64,000 bases of DNA. Origin: an uncultured Methanomassiliicoccales archaeon (lineage in GTDB: Archaea; Thermoplasmatota; Thermoplasmata; Methanomassiliicoccales; Methanomethylophilaceae). The DNA lies in the NCBI GenBank assembly GCA_934702355.1, contig CAKUXX010000002.1:1-64000 (forward strand). The letters run 5' to 3'. The first letter of the stretch is position 1; each line of letters starts with the position of its first letter. Below the pieces are notes generated by a model. It saw only the letters and a list, made by a program, of their open reading frames with translations. It searched no databases and was not told the DNA's origin. The position numbers were made by a program, and so were the translations under genes. This document shows positions 9,570-18,047 of the stretch, one piece after another.

Positions 9570-10835
9570 TCACTCGAGCTCGGCCTTTTTGAAGAGGGCC
9601 ATGTCCGCACCGGCGGGGATGGTGGCGTCGTAGCCGACCTTCCACGTGGTCTTTCCGTGGGAGCTGGGGTCCAGTGAGGAACCTGCCGCTCCGGGGATCA
9701 TGAGGACCCTGTCGGCCTGCATCCTCGTCGCAACGGCCCATTCGACCTGCCTGTCGTCGAAGATGTCGATGTCCTCGTCCACGATGATGACCTGCTTCAT
9801 CGACGGATGTCCGGTGAATGCCGCCATTATGGCGTTGACGCCGTCGCCTTCTTTGTTCTTCTTGATGGAGACGACACCGTTCAGCCAGCAGCATCCGCCC
9901 TCTGTGAGCCTGACGTTCTTCACCCTGGGCACGGCCTGCCTCACGGTCTTGAAGATCATCGGTTCCCTGGGGAGTCCCATGAGCATGAAGTGCTCCCAGC
10001 CTCCGGGGAGGAGAACATGGAACATCGGGTCCTTCCTGGTCCAGATGCGGTCTATCTCGATGACGGGCTGCTGGCGTACGAAGTCGTAGGTGCCGGTGAT
10101 GTCAACGAACGGTCCCTCGGCGGTCTCGTTCAGCGTTATCCTTCCTTCGAGGACGTAATCGGTGTCCGCGGGGACGAGGATGCCGTTGTCGCACCTTCCG
10201 ACCTTCAGCGGGGTTCCGTGACCTCTGACGCACATGGCGCTGGCCACCTCGAGCTCGTCCTGTCCGAAGTCCAGGGGTGTGGCGGCAGCGATGAGGACCT
10301 CCGCCCTGGCTCCGACGCAGATGGAGACCTTCAGCTCCTTGCCCTGCTCCTTCGCCATGTTGTACAGCGTGAACAGGTGGCGGGGGACGAGCCTGACGGC
10401 GATGTACTTCCCGTCCATGATCATCATCCTGTGGAAGGAGACGTTCTTCTTGCCCTCAAACTCGGTGACGATGACACCGGATGTGATGTAGCGTCCTCCG
10501 TCCTCGGGGAAGTACTGGGGTATCGGGAGGGACATGAGGTCCACCTCATGGGGGACCTGCCTGAACTCGGGATCCTCGACGATCTCGCATGCCTTCGGCG
10601 ATTCGATGGCCTGCATGACATGCTGCACGATGTCCTCCTTCCCTATGTTGAGCGCGGCGGCCATCTTCTCCCTGGTGGAGAACAGGTTGCCTGCGGCCTT
10701 GCCTCCGTTGAGGTTCTCGAAAACGACGGTCTTGTTCTGATCCGCCTGAAGAGCCTTCGTGACATCCCTGGTGTCGGGGTCCGTCGGGCCTCCGACCGTG
10801 ACGACGTCTCCGAAGAGCGATTCTCTGACTGACAT
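9570..10835 (-). CDS. ubiD: UbiD-family decarboxylase (probable anhydromevalonate phosphate decarboxylase)
   Basis: A 421-aa UbiD-family enzyme, which uses prenylated FMN made by UbiX (a UbiX gene is at 40346-40888). In archaea without the eukaryotic mevalonate route the single UbiD homolog decarboxylates trans-anhydromevalonate 5-phosphate on the way to isoprenoid lipids. That assignment is family knowledge, not shown directly here. Family-like stretches include FHRMMIMDGKYIAVR and VDEDIDIFDDRQVEWA, with the conserved acidic catalytic region. The ATG at 10835 is preferred over one 45 bp upstream because a TATA-like box (ATTAA on the plus strand, 10858-10862) lies 25 bp before it. The mRNA would be leaderless. 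Confidence 0.85.
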   Translation of the reverse strand: MSVRESLFGDVVTVGGPTDPDTRDVTKALQADQNKTVVFENLNGGKAAGNLFSTREKMAAALNIGKEDIVQHVMQAIESPKACEIVEDPEFRQVPHEVDLMSLPIPQYFPEDGGRYITSGVIVTEFEGKKNVSFHRMMIMDGKYIAVRLVPRHLFTLYNMAKEQGKELKVSICVGARAEVLIAAATPLDFGQDELEVASAMCVRGHGTPLKVGRCDNGILVPADTDYVLEGRITLNETAEGPFVDITGTYDFVRQQPVIEIDRIWTRKDPMFHVLLPGGWEHFMLMGLPREPMIFKTVRQAVPRVKNVRLTEGGCCWLNGVVSIKKNKEGDGVNAIMAAFTGHPSMKQVIIVDEDIDIFDDRQVEWAVATRMQADRVLMIPGAAGSSLDPSSHGKTTWKVGYDATIPAGADMALFKKAELE

Positions 10836-10855
10836 GCATGGAGCATAGCCTATTC

Positions 10856-10864
10856 GGATTAAGG
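10856..10864 (-). promoter_or_regulatory. TATA-like box of ubiD gene
   Basis: CCTTAATCC on the minus strand, centred 25 bp before the ATG at 10835, the archaeal spacing for a leaderless transcript. Confidence 0.45.
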
Positions 10865-10952
10865 CATTTCCCGTGTCCATGACCGTCCAGACGGTCCGAT
10901 GCCATGTTCATTGGAGGATTCCTACGGCGTTCCCACCTTCGGCGAGTATCCC

Positions 10953-10962
10953 TTTTTTATAT
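10953..10962 (+). promoter_or_regulatory. TATA box of nadA
   Basis: TTTTTTATAT is centred about 25 bp upstream of the nadA ATG, predicting a leaderless or nearly leaderless mRNA. No Shine-Dalgarno is visible before the ATG. Confidence 0.6.
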
Positions 10963-10982
10963 GGACCCTCCAGTTAACCGGT

Positions 10983-11891
10983 ATGAACAACGAGCAGATC
11001 ATCGACCGCATCATGCAGCTGAAGAAGGAGCGCAACGCGGTCATTTTGGCTCACAACTACTGCCGCCCCGAGGTCCAGGATGTTGCGGACTTTGTCGGAG
11101 ACTCCCTCGGACTGGCCATCAAGGCCACCAAGACCGATGCGGACGTCATCGTATTCTGCGGTGTCACATTCATGGCCGAGACGGCCAAGATCCTCAATCC
11201 CGGCAAGACCGTCCTCATGGCGGAGCCCGAGGCCTTCTGCGTCATGGCGCAGATGTGCACTCCCGAGCAGATAGAGACCATGAAGGCGAAGCACCCCGAC
11301 GCGGAGGTCGTTGGATACGTCAACAGCACCGCTTCCTGTAAGACCCGTCTGGATGTCTGCTGCACGTCATCCAATGCAGTCGACATAGTTTCGGGGCTTC
11401 AGAGCAAGGATGTCATATTCATCCCCGACATGAACCTCGGAAGGTACGTGGCCGGCAAATGCCCCGAGAAGAACGTCATCCTCTGGGACGGATTCTGCCC
11501 GATGCACCAGTTCATCACGGTCCGTCAGGTGCAGGCGCTCAAGGATGCCTATCCTGACGCTCCCGTCATCGCCCATCCCGAATGCAGGAGGGAGGTGCTC
11601 GAGATGGCCGATGCCGTGGGTTCCACCGAGAAGATGATCGGACTCTCCAGGGAATCGGCATCCGACGACATCATTATCCTCACGGAATGCGGCATGAAGC
11701 ACAGATTGGAGAAGGAGTGCCCCGGAAAGAGGTTCCATTTCGCCGACAACGTCTGCTGCACGGCGATGAAGATGATGGATCTCATGTCTGTCCTCACTGT
11801 TCTGGAGAACATGTCCAACCAGGTGGTCCTCGATGAGGCCACCATGAAGGATGCGTACATCCCGGTCAAGAGGATGATCGACACTCAGTGA
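10983..11891 (+). CDS. nadA: Quinolinate synthase A
   Basis: A 302-aa enzyme that condenses iminoaspartate with dihydroxyacetone phosphate to quinolinate in NAD synthesis, using a 4Fe-4S cluster. The pseudo-threefold NadA fold is visible as repeated blocks: LAHNYCRPEVQDVADFVGDS, VGYVNSTASCKTRLDVCCTS, VIAHPECRREV and the C-terminal ADNVCCTAMK. Cluster cysteines lie in the first-block, HPEC and NVCC regions. The ATG at 10983 starts at the family's normal position, and a longer reading to 10899 would cross the promoter. NadB and NadC partners are not adjacent. The salvage gene pncB lies 22 kb away. Confidence 0.95.
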   Translation: MNNEQIIDRIMQLKKERNAVILAHNYCRPEVQDVADFVGDSLGLAIKATKTDADVIVFCGVTFMAETAKILNPGKTVLMAEPEAFCVMAQMCTPEQIETMKAKHPDAEVVGYVNSTASCKTRLDVCCTSSNAVDIVSGLQSKDVIFIPDMNLGRYVAGKCPEKNVILWDGFCPMHQFITVRQVQALKDAYPDAPVIAHPECRREVLEMADAVGSTEKMIGLSRESASDDIIILTECGMKHRLEKECPGKRFHFADNVCCTAMKMMDLMSVLTVLENMSNQVVLDEATMKDAYIPVKRMIDTQ

Positions 11892-12042
11892 TCATCCCGG
11901 TACAATCTTGCCCTGGATCCGTTTTCCGCGAATCCGGGGCATCAATCTCTTTCATGTTCCCTTCGGTCTTCCGAAGAATATCTGATGTTCTGTTGATCGC
12001 TGATTCTGTTCAGGTGTGAATGTCTGTTCAAGCAATCATGAT

Positions 12043-12091
12043 ATTTGGAAAACGTACAAATCGAGACTTTAAAACATTTGGAAAACGTACA
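12043..12091 (+). promoter_or_regulatory. Direct repeat flanking the TATA box of the DUF4143 ATPase
   Basis: ATTTGGAAAACGTACA occurs identically at 12043-12058 and 12076-12091, 33 bp apart (about three helical turns). Between them CTTTAAAA (12067-12074) is the likely TATA box. The downstream copy covers the region between TATA and the predicted transcription start near 12098. A protein bound there should block transcription, while the upstream copy sits at the TFB/BRE side. Confidence 0.65.
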
Positions 12092-12117
12092 TATTCTCAT
12101 GATGTCATTTCATTCCG

Positions 12118-13509
12118 ATGAGCAGACCCCTATTCAGACGCAAGGCCTACGACCTCCTAAAGGAATGGAAAGAGAGGTCGAAAGGCTCCACAGCCATACT
12201 GCTAGAAGGTGCAAAAGGGGTAGGGAAGACCACTCTGGTCGAAGAATTCGTCGAGAACGAATATACATCCAGCATTGTGATCGATTTCAGCAGGGCAAGC
12301 AACGACGTCAAGAGACTTTTCGATGATCTCGGCAACCCTGACGAACTCTTCCGCGGTCTTCAACTGTATTTCGATGCGATGTTGGTACCCAGAGAGTCTG
12401 CTATCGTGTTCGATGAGGTCCAGCATTTCCCCAGGGCAAGGGAGTCGATCAAGGCCCTGGTCCAGGATGGAAGATTCGATTACATCGAGACAGGATCTTT
12501 AGTTTCTGTGAAGAAGAATGTGAAAGAGATCATTATACCGTCGGAAGAGGAGAGGATGACATTACATCCTTTGGATTTCGAGGAGTTCCTGTGGGCCAAC
12601 GGGAACAACACATTCCCCCTCCTCCGTACTTATTATGAGAGGAGGGTCAATCTGAACGACAGCGTCCATGACCACATGATGAAGCTCTTCAGAGAATACA
12701 TGGCCGTCGGAGGGATGCCCTCGGCCGTCCTGAGATATCTGGAAGGGTGCAGTTATCGGGAGATAGACGAGGTCAAGAGGGACATCATCAGGATGCATCT
12801 TGATGAACTCGGGAGGATCGACCATTCCGGAAAGCTGGAAAGGCTCTATCTGGCGATCCCTTCGCAGCTCTCAAGTCAGTCCACCAGATACAGGATCAAT
12901 GAAGTCATCCCAAACGGAAGACTGAGAAGGGAGCGGAGAAGGTTCTTCGAACTGGAGGATTCCCATATCATAGAGGCCTGCAGGCATCTCAACGACCTCC
13001 TGACGGAATCTGCGGCATCGATTGATGAGGATTTCTTCAGGCTCTATCTCGAGGATACGGGATTGTTCGTAACATTGTGCTTCTATGACAGGCAGTTCTC
13101 CGAGAATCCCATTTACACTTTACTTGTCAGTGGAAGGCCATCTGCCAATCTGGGCTGTGTCTACAGGAATGCTGTTGCTCAATCGCTCTCAGCGACAGGG
13201 TCAAACATCTATTACCATACTTTTAGAAAGGATTGGGACCGGAAGCATTCCTACTGCATTGATTTTGCAATGAAGGTCGGGGAAAAGGTCCGTCCGATTG
13301 AGGTCAGATCCACCCGCGTCACGGAGCACAGGTCTCTGGACGCTCTATTGTCACGCAAGGATCTGAAGTTGGAGATACCGGTTGTGATCTCCCCCGAGAA
13401 CCTGGATTTCTGTGACGGCATCCTGTATCTTCCAGTATACATGACACAGTTCCTGGATGGAAATGACCATATGCCGTCCGATGTGGACCTGGACGAATAC
13501 CGCCTTTAA
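12118..13509 (+). CDS. AAA ATPase with DUF4143 domain
   Basis: A 463-aa member of the archaeal/bacterial AAA-ATPase plus DUF4143 family. Walker A is GAKGVGKTT (about 31-39) and Walker B is IVFDEVQ (about 96-102). A GS-type sensor is in YIETGSLVS. The C-terminal DUF4143 part (about 240-430) includes IEVRST, typical of a nuclease-like fold. These genes occur in many copies in host-associated archaea and bacteria. Their cellular role is unknown, and links to mobile elements or DNA processing have been proposed. The gene is transcribed alone from the repeat-bearing promoter; codon use is less G+C-biased than in the adjacent gltX, in line with an accessory gene. Confidence 0.85.
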   Translation: MSRPLFRRKAYDLLKEWKERSKGSTAILLEGAKGVGKTTLVEEFVENEYTSSIVIDFSRASNDVKRLFDDLGNPDELFRGLQLYFDAMLVPRESAIVFDEVQHFPRARESIKALVQDGRFDYIETGSLVSVKKNVKEIIIPSEEERMTLHPLDFEEFLWANGNNTFPLLRTYYERRVNLNDSVHDHMMKLFREYMAVGGMPSAVLRYLEGCSYREIDEVKRDIIRMHLDELGRIDHSGKLERLYLAIPSQLSSQSTRYRINEVIPNGRLRRERRRFFELEDSHIIEACRHLNDLLTESAASIDEDFFRLYLEDTGLFVTLCFYDRQFSENPIYTLLVSGRPSANLGCVYRNAVAQSLSATGSNIYYHTFRKDWDRKHSYCIDFAMKVGEKVRPIEVRSTRVTEHRSLDALLSRKDLKLEIPVVISPENLDFCDGILYLPVYMTQFLDGNDHMPSDVDLDEYRL

Positions 13510-13512
13510 AAT

Positions 13513-13522
13513 CATATATAAG
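13513..13522 (+). promoter_or_regulatory. TATA box of gltX
   Basis: CATATATAAG lies about 24 bp before the gltX ATG, just after the ATPase stop, so gltX has its own promoter and a leaderless mRNA. Confidence 0.6.
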
Positions 13523-13540
13523 GACTCGAATCCTCGTGAC

Positions 13541-15220
13541 ATGTCCGACCAGATCGAGGATACGATCAGGAAATTCGCCCTTCAGAATGCCGTCTTCTTC
13601 AAAGGGACGGCGAATCCCAAGGCAGTCGTTGGAAAGATCCTCGGGGGATGCCCCGAACTCAGGTCCAAGGCCGCCGAGATAACACCTCTCATCAACCAGA
13701 TCGTCGAGGAAGTCAATGCCATGGGCCTCGAAGCCCAGACCAAGGCCCTCTCGGAGATGGACTCCAGCCTTCTCGTCAAGGAGAAGAAGGAGCGCAAGTA
13801 CGAGCTCCCCGAGCTCAAGAACGTCGGTGACAAGGTCGTCATGCGCATTGCGCCCGGACCCTCCGGGCCCCTCCATCTCGGCCACACCAGGGTCTCCATC
13901 CTCAACGACGAGTACGTCAAGAGGTACGGAGGGGACCTCGTCCTCAGGTTCGAGGACACCAACCCCGAGAAGATCGACCCCGATGCGTACGACATGATCC
14001 CCGAGGACCTCGATTGGCTCGGAGTCAAGTGCAACAGGACGTACATCCAATCCGAAAGGTTCGAACTGTACTACGACCTGACCAGGAAGCTCATCGAGAT
14101 GGGCAAGGCATACGTCTGCACATGCGACGGAGACCACTGGAGGCAGCTCAAGGAGCAGAGGCAGGCCTGTCCCTGCCACGACCTCCCCGTGGAAATCCAG
14201 CTCGAGAGGTACGACAAATTCCTCGCAGGCGAGTACAAGGACGGAGAGGCAGTCGTTGTAGTCAAGACCGACCTCAACCACCCGAACCCCGCAGTCAGGG
14301 ACTTCGTGGCGCTCAGGCTCGTCTCCCACCCCCACCCGAGGACAGGGGACAAGTACATCGCATACCCCATGATGAACCTCTCAGTGGCCATCGACGACCA
14401 CGAGATGGGCATGACCCATGTCATCCGCGGAAAGGACCACCTGAACAACACCTTCCGCCAGGAGTACATATTCGACTACTTCGGCTGGAAGAAGCCCGAG
14501 TACTACCATTACGGACTGGTCAACATCCCCGACACCGTCCTCAAGACCTCCATCATCAAGAAGGAGATCGCAGACGGCACATACACCGGATGGGACGACG
14601 TCAGGACAGGTACCGTCAGGGCGATGGAGCGCAGGGGCATCAGGCCCGAGGCCATCAGGAGGTACTGGGTCGAGTCCGGAATGAAATCTGTCGACATCCA
14701 GTTCTCATGGGACAATCTGTACGGCATGAACAGGGACATCATCGACCCGATATCCAACAGGTACTTCTTCGTCGCAGACCCCGTCAGGTACGATGTCGAA
14801 GGCATCGATGTCATCGAGGGATCCGCACCCAAGCACCCAGACCACCCCGAGAGGGGCGACAGGACCTACAGGATCGAGGATCCCAGGACGATCTTCCTCT
14901 CCGGAGAGGACTCCAAGCTCTTCGCCGAGGCCAAGCAGATCAGGCTCAAGGACCTCTGCAATCTTGATTACGCCCTCCCCGCGAAATACGCAGGAAACGA
15001 CATCTCTGTGCTCAAGCACGGCGTCCGTGCCGTCCAGTGGGTGGGAAGGGACTCCATCGAAGCAGAACTCCTGATGCCCGACGGAACCGTTCAGAAAGGT
15101 CTCGTCGAGAGCGCAATCGCATCGGAAACCTCCGATATGGTCCAGCTCGAGAGGATCGGATTCGCCAGGATGGACAAGAAATCCGCCGATCACGTGTCGA
15201 TGGTGTTCGCACACCGTTGA
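13541..15220 (+). CDS. gltX: Glutamyl-tRNA synthetase, archaeal type
   Basis: A 559-aa class I synthetase charging tRNA-Glu (and, non-discriminating in archaea, probably tRNA-Gln for GatDE). It has the archaeal N-terminal extension of ~100 aa and the HIGH motif as HLGH (112-115, in APGPSGPLHLGHTR). The KMSKS-like loop is LKTSIIKKE, and the C-terminal domain is the beta-barrel type found in archaeal GluRS. The ATG at 13541 matches the family start and follows a TATA box at leaderless spacing. An upstream in-frame ATG at 13457 lies inside the preceding gene and is rejected. Confidence 0.96.
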   Translation: MSDQIEDTIRKFALQNAVFFKGTANPKAVVGKILGGCPELRSKAAEITPLINQIVEEVNAMGLEAQTKALSEMDSSLLVKEKKERKYELPELKNVGDKVVMRIAPGPSGPLHLGHTRVSILNDEYVKRYGGDLVLRFEDTNPEKIDPDAYDMIPEDLDWLGVKCNRTYIQSERFELYYDLTRKLIEMGKAYVCTCDGDHWRQLKEQRQACPCHDLPVEIQLERYDKFLAGEYKDGEAVVVVKTDLNHPNPAVRDFVALRLVSHPHPRTGDKYIAYPMMNLSVAIDDHEMGMTHVIRGKDHLNNTFRQEYIFDYFGWKKPEYYHYGLVNIPDTVLKTSIIKKEIADGTYTGWDDVRTGTVRAMERRGIRPEAIRRYWVESGMKSVDIQFSWDNLYGMNRDIIDPISNRYFFVADPVRYDVEGIDVIEGSAPKHPDHPERGDRTYRIEDPRTIFLSGEDSKLFAEAKQIRLKDLCNLDYALPAKYAGNDISVLKHGVRAVQWVGRDSIEAELLMPDGTVQKGLVESAIASETSDMVQLERIGFARMDKKSADHVSMVFAHR

Positions 15221-15235
15221 TCAAACCGAACGGAC

Positions 15236-15275
15236 GGGGGCCTTCCGGCCTCCTCCGCTTTTTCTTTTTATCTTC
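15236..15275 (+). terminator. Terminator between convergent gltX and feoB
   Basis: A short G+C-rich inverted repeat (GGGGCCTTCCGGCCTCC) is followed by a T-rich run CTTTTTCTTTTT. Confidence 0.6.
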
Positions 15276-15286
15276 TCATTTCTGGT

Positions 15287-17209
15287 TCAGAAGATCTGAA
15301 GCAGGAAGTTCGTCACCGTTCCCAACAGAAGAGCGACCGTCATCGATGTCAGGCTGACGACGATGGTCTCCCTCCATCCGATCTCCTTCCACATCGTTAT
15401 GAGGGTGGCTATGCAGGGCATGTACACCGCCATCACCACTCCGAACACAACGAACTGATCCGGCGTCATGAACTCGGAAAGGGCCATGCCTCCGGCGAGT
15501 ATCTGGAGCATTCCGAGGGCCATCTCCTTCCTGAGGATCCCGACGATGAACGCAATGGAGCACACGGCGGGAAGTCCGAGCATTCCGACCATTATCGGCG
15601 ACAGCGGGTCCACGATGGCATCCAGCAGGTTGTAGGTCAGCAGGATCTCTATTATCACGGAACCGACGACAAGCAGCGGGAATGCGATGTAGAAGAAGTC
15701 CTTGATCCTCTCCCATGTCTTGAACAGGATGTTCTTGGGGCTGGGCATCTGGAGTCCCGGAAGCTCCATCGCAAGGTTGCTGGGCTCGTATTTCAGGAAT
15801 CTGTTCAGAAGGACTCCCATCGCGATTCCGAGCAGCCCCAACATGATGAGGATTCCGAATGCGTAGAGCATCCCGGAATAGTGTCCCGTGGCGCCCATTA
15901 TTATCGCCATCTGCGCAGAGCACGGCACTGCCATGACGATCATCGACGAGAGGATGACCTTCTCCCTGCGGGACTGTATGGTCCTTACCGCCATGATTGC
16001 GGGCACGTTGCATCCGAGTCCGACCATCATGGGGATGAAGGCTCCGCCGTGAAGTCCGAAATGATGCATCGTGCGGTCGAGAAGGACCACCGCCCTGGGC
16101 AGGTATCCGGAGTCTTCGAGGATTCCTAGAGCGATGTAGAAGACCATGATGTACGGGATGACGACGCCCAATATCGCACGGAAGCTCCCGTCTATCCCTG
16201 TGAACACGGAAGTCCAGAAATCCCCTCCGATGGATGTCCCGATGTTGATTATCGCGTCACCGATCAGAGCATCGTATGCGGAACTCACCAGGCCGTCGAT
16301 GAACGAACCGCCGTAGATGATCACACACAGCAGGATGAAGCAGACGCCGACGAGGATCGGTATCCCTGTGATGGGGGTTATCGTCAGGTCGGAGATCTTG
16401 TCTGCCAGAGTGGGTCTGTAATCGCTCTTGCCGGAGACCTCCGCGGATATGCTGTCGGCCATCGCATAGCGTGCCGACGTCAACTTCACCGAGATGTTCA
16501 TCCCGTTGTGCTCCGAGAACACCCTCCTGATGAGGCCTGCGGTGCGACGCATCTTCGGGTCGAGCATGTCGACGAACTCGGGGACGTCCTCCAGCACCTT
16601 GATGCAGGTGCTCCTTCTGTCGAACGGGAGCTGCATCCCCTTTATTCCGTCGGAGATGGCCTCCACGGCCTTCTCCACATCGGGTCCGTAGTCCACTTTG
16701 ATGCTCGATACGCGTGCCTCCCCTTCGCATATCATATCAGCGAGATGGTCGACGCCCTCGGAAGTCTTGGAGGACACCGCTATAACGGGGACATCCAGGA
16801 TATGCGACAGCTTGTCGACATCTATCGTGAGCTTCTTGCGTGACTCGTCGATCTTCGTGAGCGCCACGATGGTCGGGATGCGGAGCTCCAGGACCTCCAG
16901 ACAGAGGGAGAGTCCGCTGGAGATGTCGGTGGAATCTATCACCACGACGGCGGAATCGTTCTTTCCGGACACCAGGTCCTTGATGACGACGCGTTCGTCG
17001 TCGGAGTTGCCCGAAAGGGCGTAAGTCCCGGGGAGGTCATGGATGCTCACGGTGGTGCCTTTGCGTTTGACGACCCCCTCCTCGAATTCTACGGTGGTCC
17101 CCGGATAGTTGGATGCGATGACCCCGACTCCGGTCAGACGTGTGAAAAGTGATGATTTACCGACATTCGGCTGTCCGATCAATGCGGCATGAACGATCCT
17201 GTCTGTCAA
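15287..17209 (-). CDS. feoB: Ferrous iron transporter FeoB
   Basis: A 640-aa Fe2+ transporter of the cytoplasmic membrane. The N-terminal G domain has G1 GQPNVGKSS (12-20), G3 DLPGTY and G4 TKID. The C-terminal membrane part holds the two Gate domains, with GLGCNVPAIMAVRTIQ and MAVPCSAQMA supplying the conserved cysteines. No ATG precedes the G1 motif. A TTG at 17209 with GGAG about eight bases upstream is the start. The gene lies 18 bp after the DtxR-type regulator, so they form one operon. No separate FeoA gene is present; a FeoA-like domain is fused to the regulator. Confidence 0.95.
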   Translation of the reverse strand: MTDRIVHAALIGQPNVGKSSLFTRLTGVGVIASNYPGTTVEFEEGVVKRKGTTVSIHDLPGTYALSGNSDDERVVIKDLVSGKNDSAVVVIDSTDISSGLSLCLEVLELRIPTIVALTKIDESRKKLTIDVDKLSHILDVPVIAVSSKTSEGVDHLADMICEGEARVSSIKVDYGPDVEKAVEAISDGIKGMQLPFDRRSTCIKVLEDVPEFVDMLDPKMRRTAGLIRRVFSEHNGMNISVKLTSARYAMADSISAEVSGKSDYRPTLADKISDLTITPITGIPILVGVCFILLCVIIYGGSFIDGLVSSAYDALIGDAIINIGTSIGGDFWTSVFTGIDGSFRAILGVVIPYIMVFYIALGILEDSGYLPRAVVLLDRTMHHFGLHGGAFIPMMVGLGCNVPAIMAVRTIQSRREKVILSSMIVMAVPCSAQMAIIMGATGHYSGMLYAFGILIMLGLLGIAMGVLLNRFLKYEPSNLAMELPGLQMPSPKNILFKTWERIKDFFYIAFPLLVVGSVIIEILLTYNLLDAIVDPLSPIMVGMLGLPAVCSIAFIVGILRKEMALGMLQILAGGMALSEFMTPDQFVVFGVVMAVYMPCIATLITMWKEIGWRETIVVSLTSMTVALLLGTVTNFLLQIF

Positions 17210-17227
17210 AATTTACTCTCCTTTCGG

Positions 17228-17887
17228 TCACTCTTCGGTATCGACGAAGATCTTGGAAGAGAGATCGCGGTCTATCGCCATGGATGAGTTGCCGACCTTC
17301 ACCACACGGGGTCCGGAATCTGAGAGGATGGTGTCAACCGAGATCTCCCTGCCGGGAACGAATCCCATGGAGACGAGCTTCCTAACCTCATCGGTATCCT
17401 CGGACGTCACATGGGAGATGACCCCTTTCTCGCCCTGGGTCATAAGGTCCAGGGAAACGAGCCTCTGATGCTCCTGTGACACGGCCTTGCACGGGTTCAT
17501 GCAGCTCTGGCAGTCGGAGTCCACATGCGTGCCCATCATGTGACACATCTTGATCGCGGATTCGTCCGAGATCGCATGCTCCATCCTGCAGGCCTCCTCG
17601 TGGGCCGACTTGTGATCGATGTTGAGGTAGTCGGTGAGGAACCTCTCGAGTACGTGGTGCTTCTTGCGGAGCTGCCTGGCATAGGACAGTCCCTCCTCGG
17701 TGAGCGAGACACCTCTGTACTTCTCGTAGTTGACGAGTCCTTCCTTCGCAAGGACCTTCACCATCTCGCTGACGCTGGCGGGAGAGACGTTCATGTAGGA
17801 TGCCAATTCGGTCGTCTTGGCGACTCCGTCCCCCTCGGTCAGTCTGAGAATGTTGATGAGGTAATCCTCACGGTTTCCGGTTGTCAT
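17228..17887 (-). CDS. DtxR-family metal-dependent regulator with FeoA-like domain
   Basis: A 219-aa regulator. The N-terminal winged helix (about 1-65) has a recognition region NVSPASVSEMVKVLAKEG. The dimerisation and metal domain (about 66-140) includes HHVLERFL, EACRMEHAIS, and an unusual Cys-rich turn DCQSCMNPC. The C-terminal SH3/FeoA domain (145-219) contains SMGFVPGREI. It probably represses feoB when Fe2+ (or Mn2+) is plentiful. A GTG two codons upstream (17893) is possible, but the ATG at 17887 sits better behind the TATA box. It is first in the operon with feoB and probably autoregulated through the dyad at 17920-17933. Confidence 0.88.
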   Translation of the reverse strand: MTTGNREDYLINILRLTEGDGVAKTTELASYMNVSPASVSEMVKVLAKEGLVNYEKYRGVSLTEEGLSYARQLRKKHHVLERFLTDYLNIDHKSAHEEACRMEHAISDESAIKMCHMMGTHVDSDCQSCMNPCKAVSQEHQRLVSLDLMTQGEKGVISHVTSEDTDEVRKLVSMGFVPGREISVDTILSDSGPRVVKVGNSSMAIDRDLSSKIFVDTEE

Positions 17888-17909
17888 TGGCACTGGGATG
17901 CCATAGTTG

Positions 17910-17933
17910 TTTATTATATTTCGGTCTGCCTAA
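17910..17933 (-). promoter_or_regulatory. TATA box and imperfect dyad upstream of the DtxR-feoB operon
   Basis: On the minus strand TTAGGCAGACCGAA (17933-17920) is an imperfect dyad of the form TTnGGnnnnCCnAA. It abuts the TATA box AATATAATAAA (17920-17910) at the BRE position. Its form resembles DtxR-family operators, although the spacing is shorter than the classical 19-bp iron box. Confidence 0.55.
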
Positions 17934-18014
17934 GAATGTCTGGGATAATCCGGAAAGGGATAATTCCGGATCGATCGACGATGGCTCGGCATCATCCGTC
18001 GGGACGAATGATAA

Positions 18015-18047
18015 TTTTTATACTGTTCATAGGTTTTTAAACCTATG
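18015..18047 (+). promoter_or_regulatory. Promoter with start-codon palindrome of the VCBS surface protein
   Basis: TTTTTATAC (18015-18023) is the TATA box. CATAGGTTTTTAAACCTATG (18028-18047) has perfect 9-bp arms around TT, and its last three bases are the ATG. The predicted start of transcription falls inside it, so a bound repressor would block initiation. The half sites (AGGTT...AACCT) resemble DtxR/IdeR boxes, but the spacing is one base short. Confidence 0.65.
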
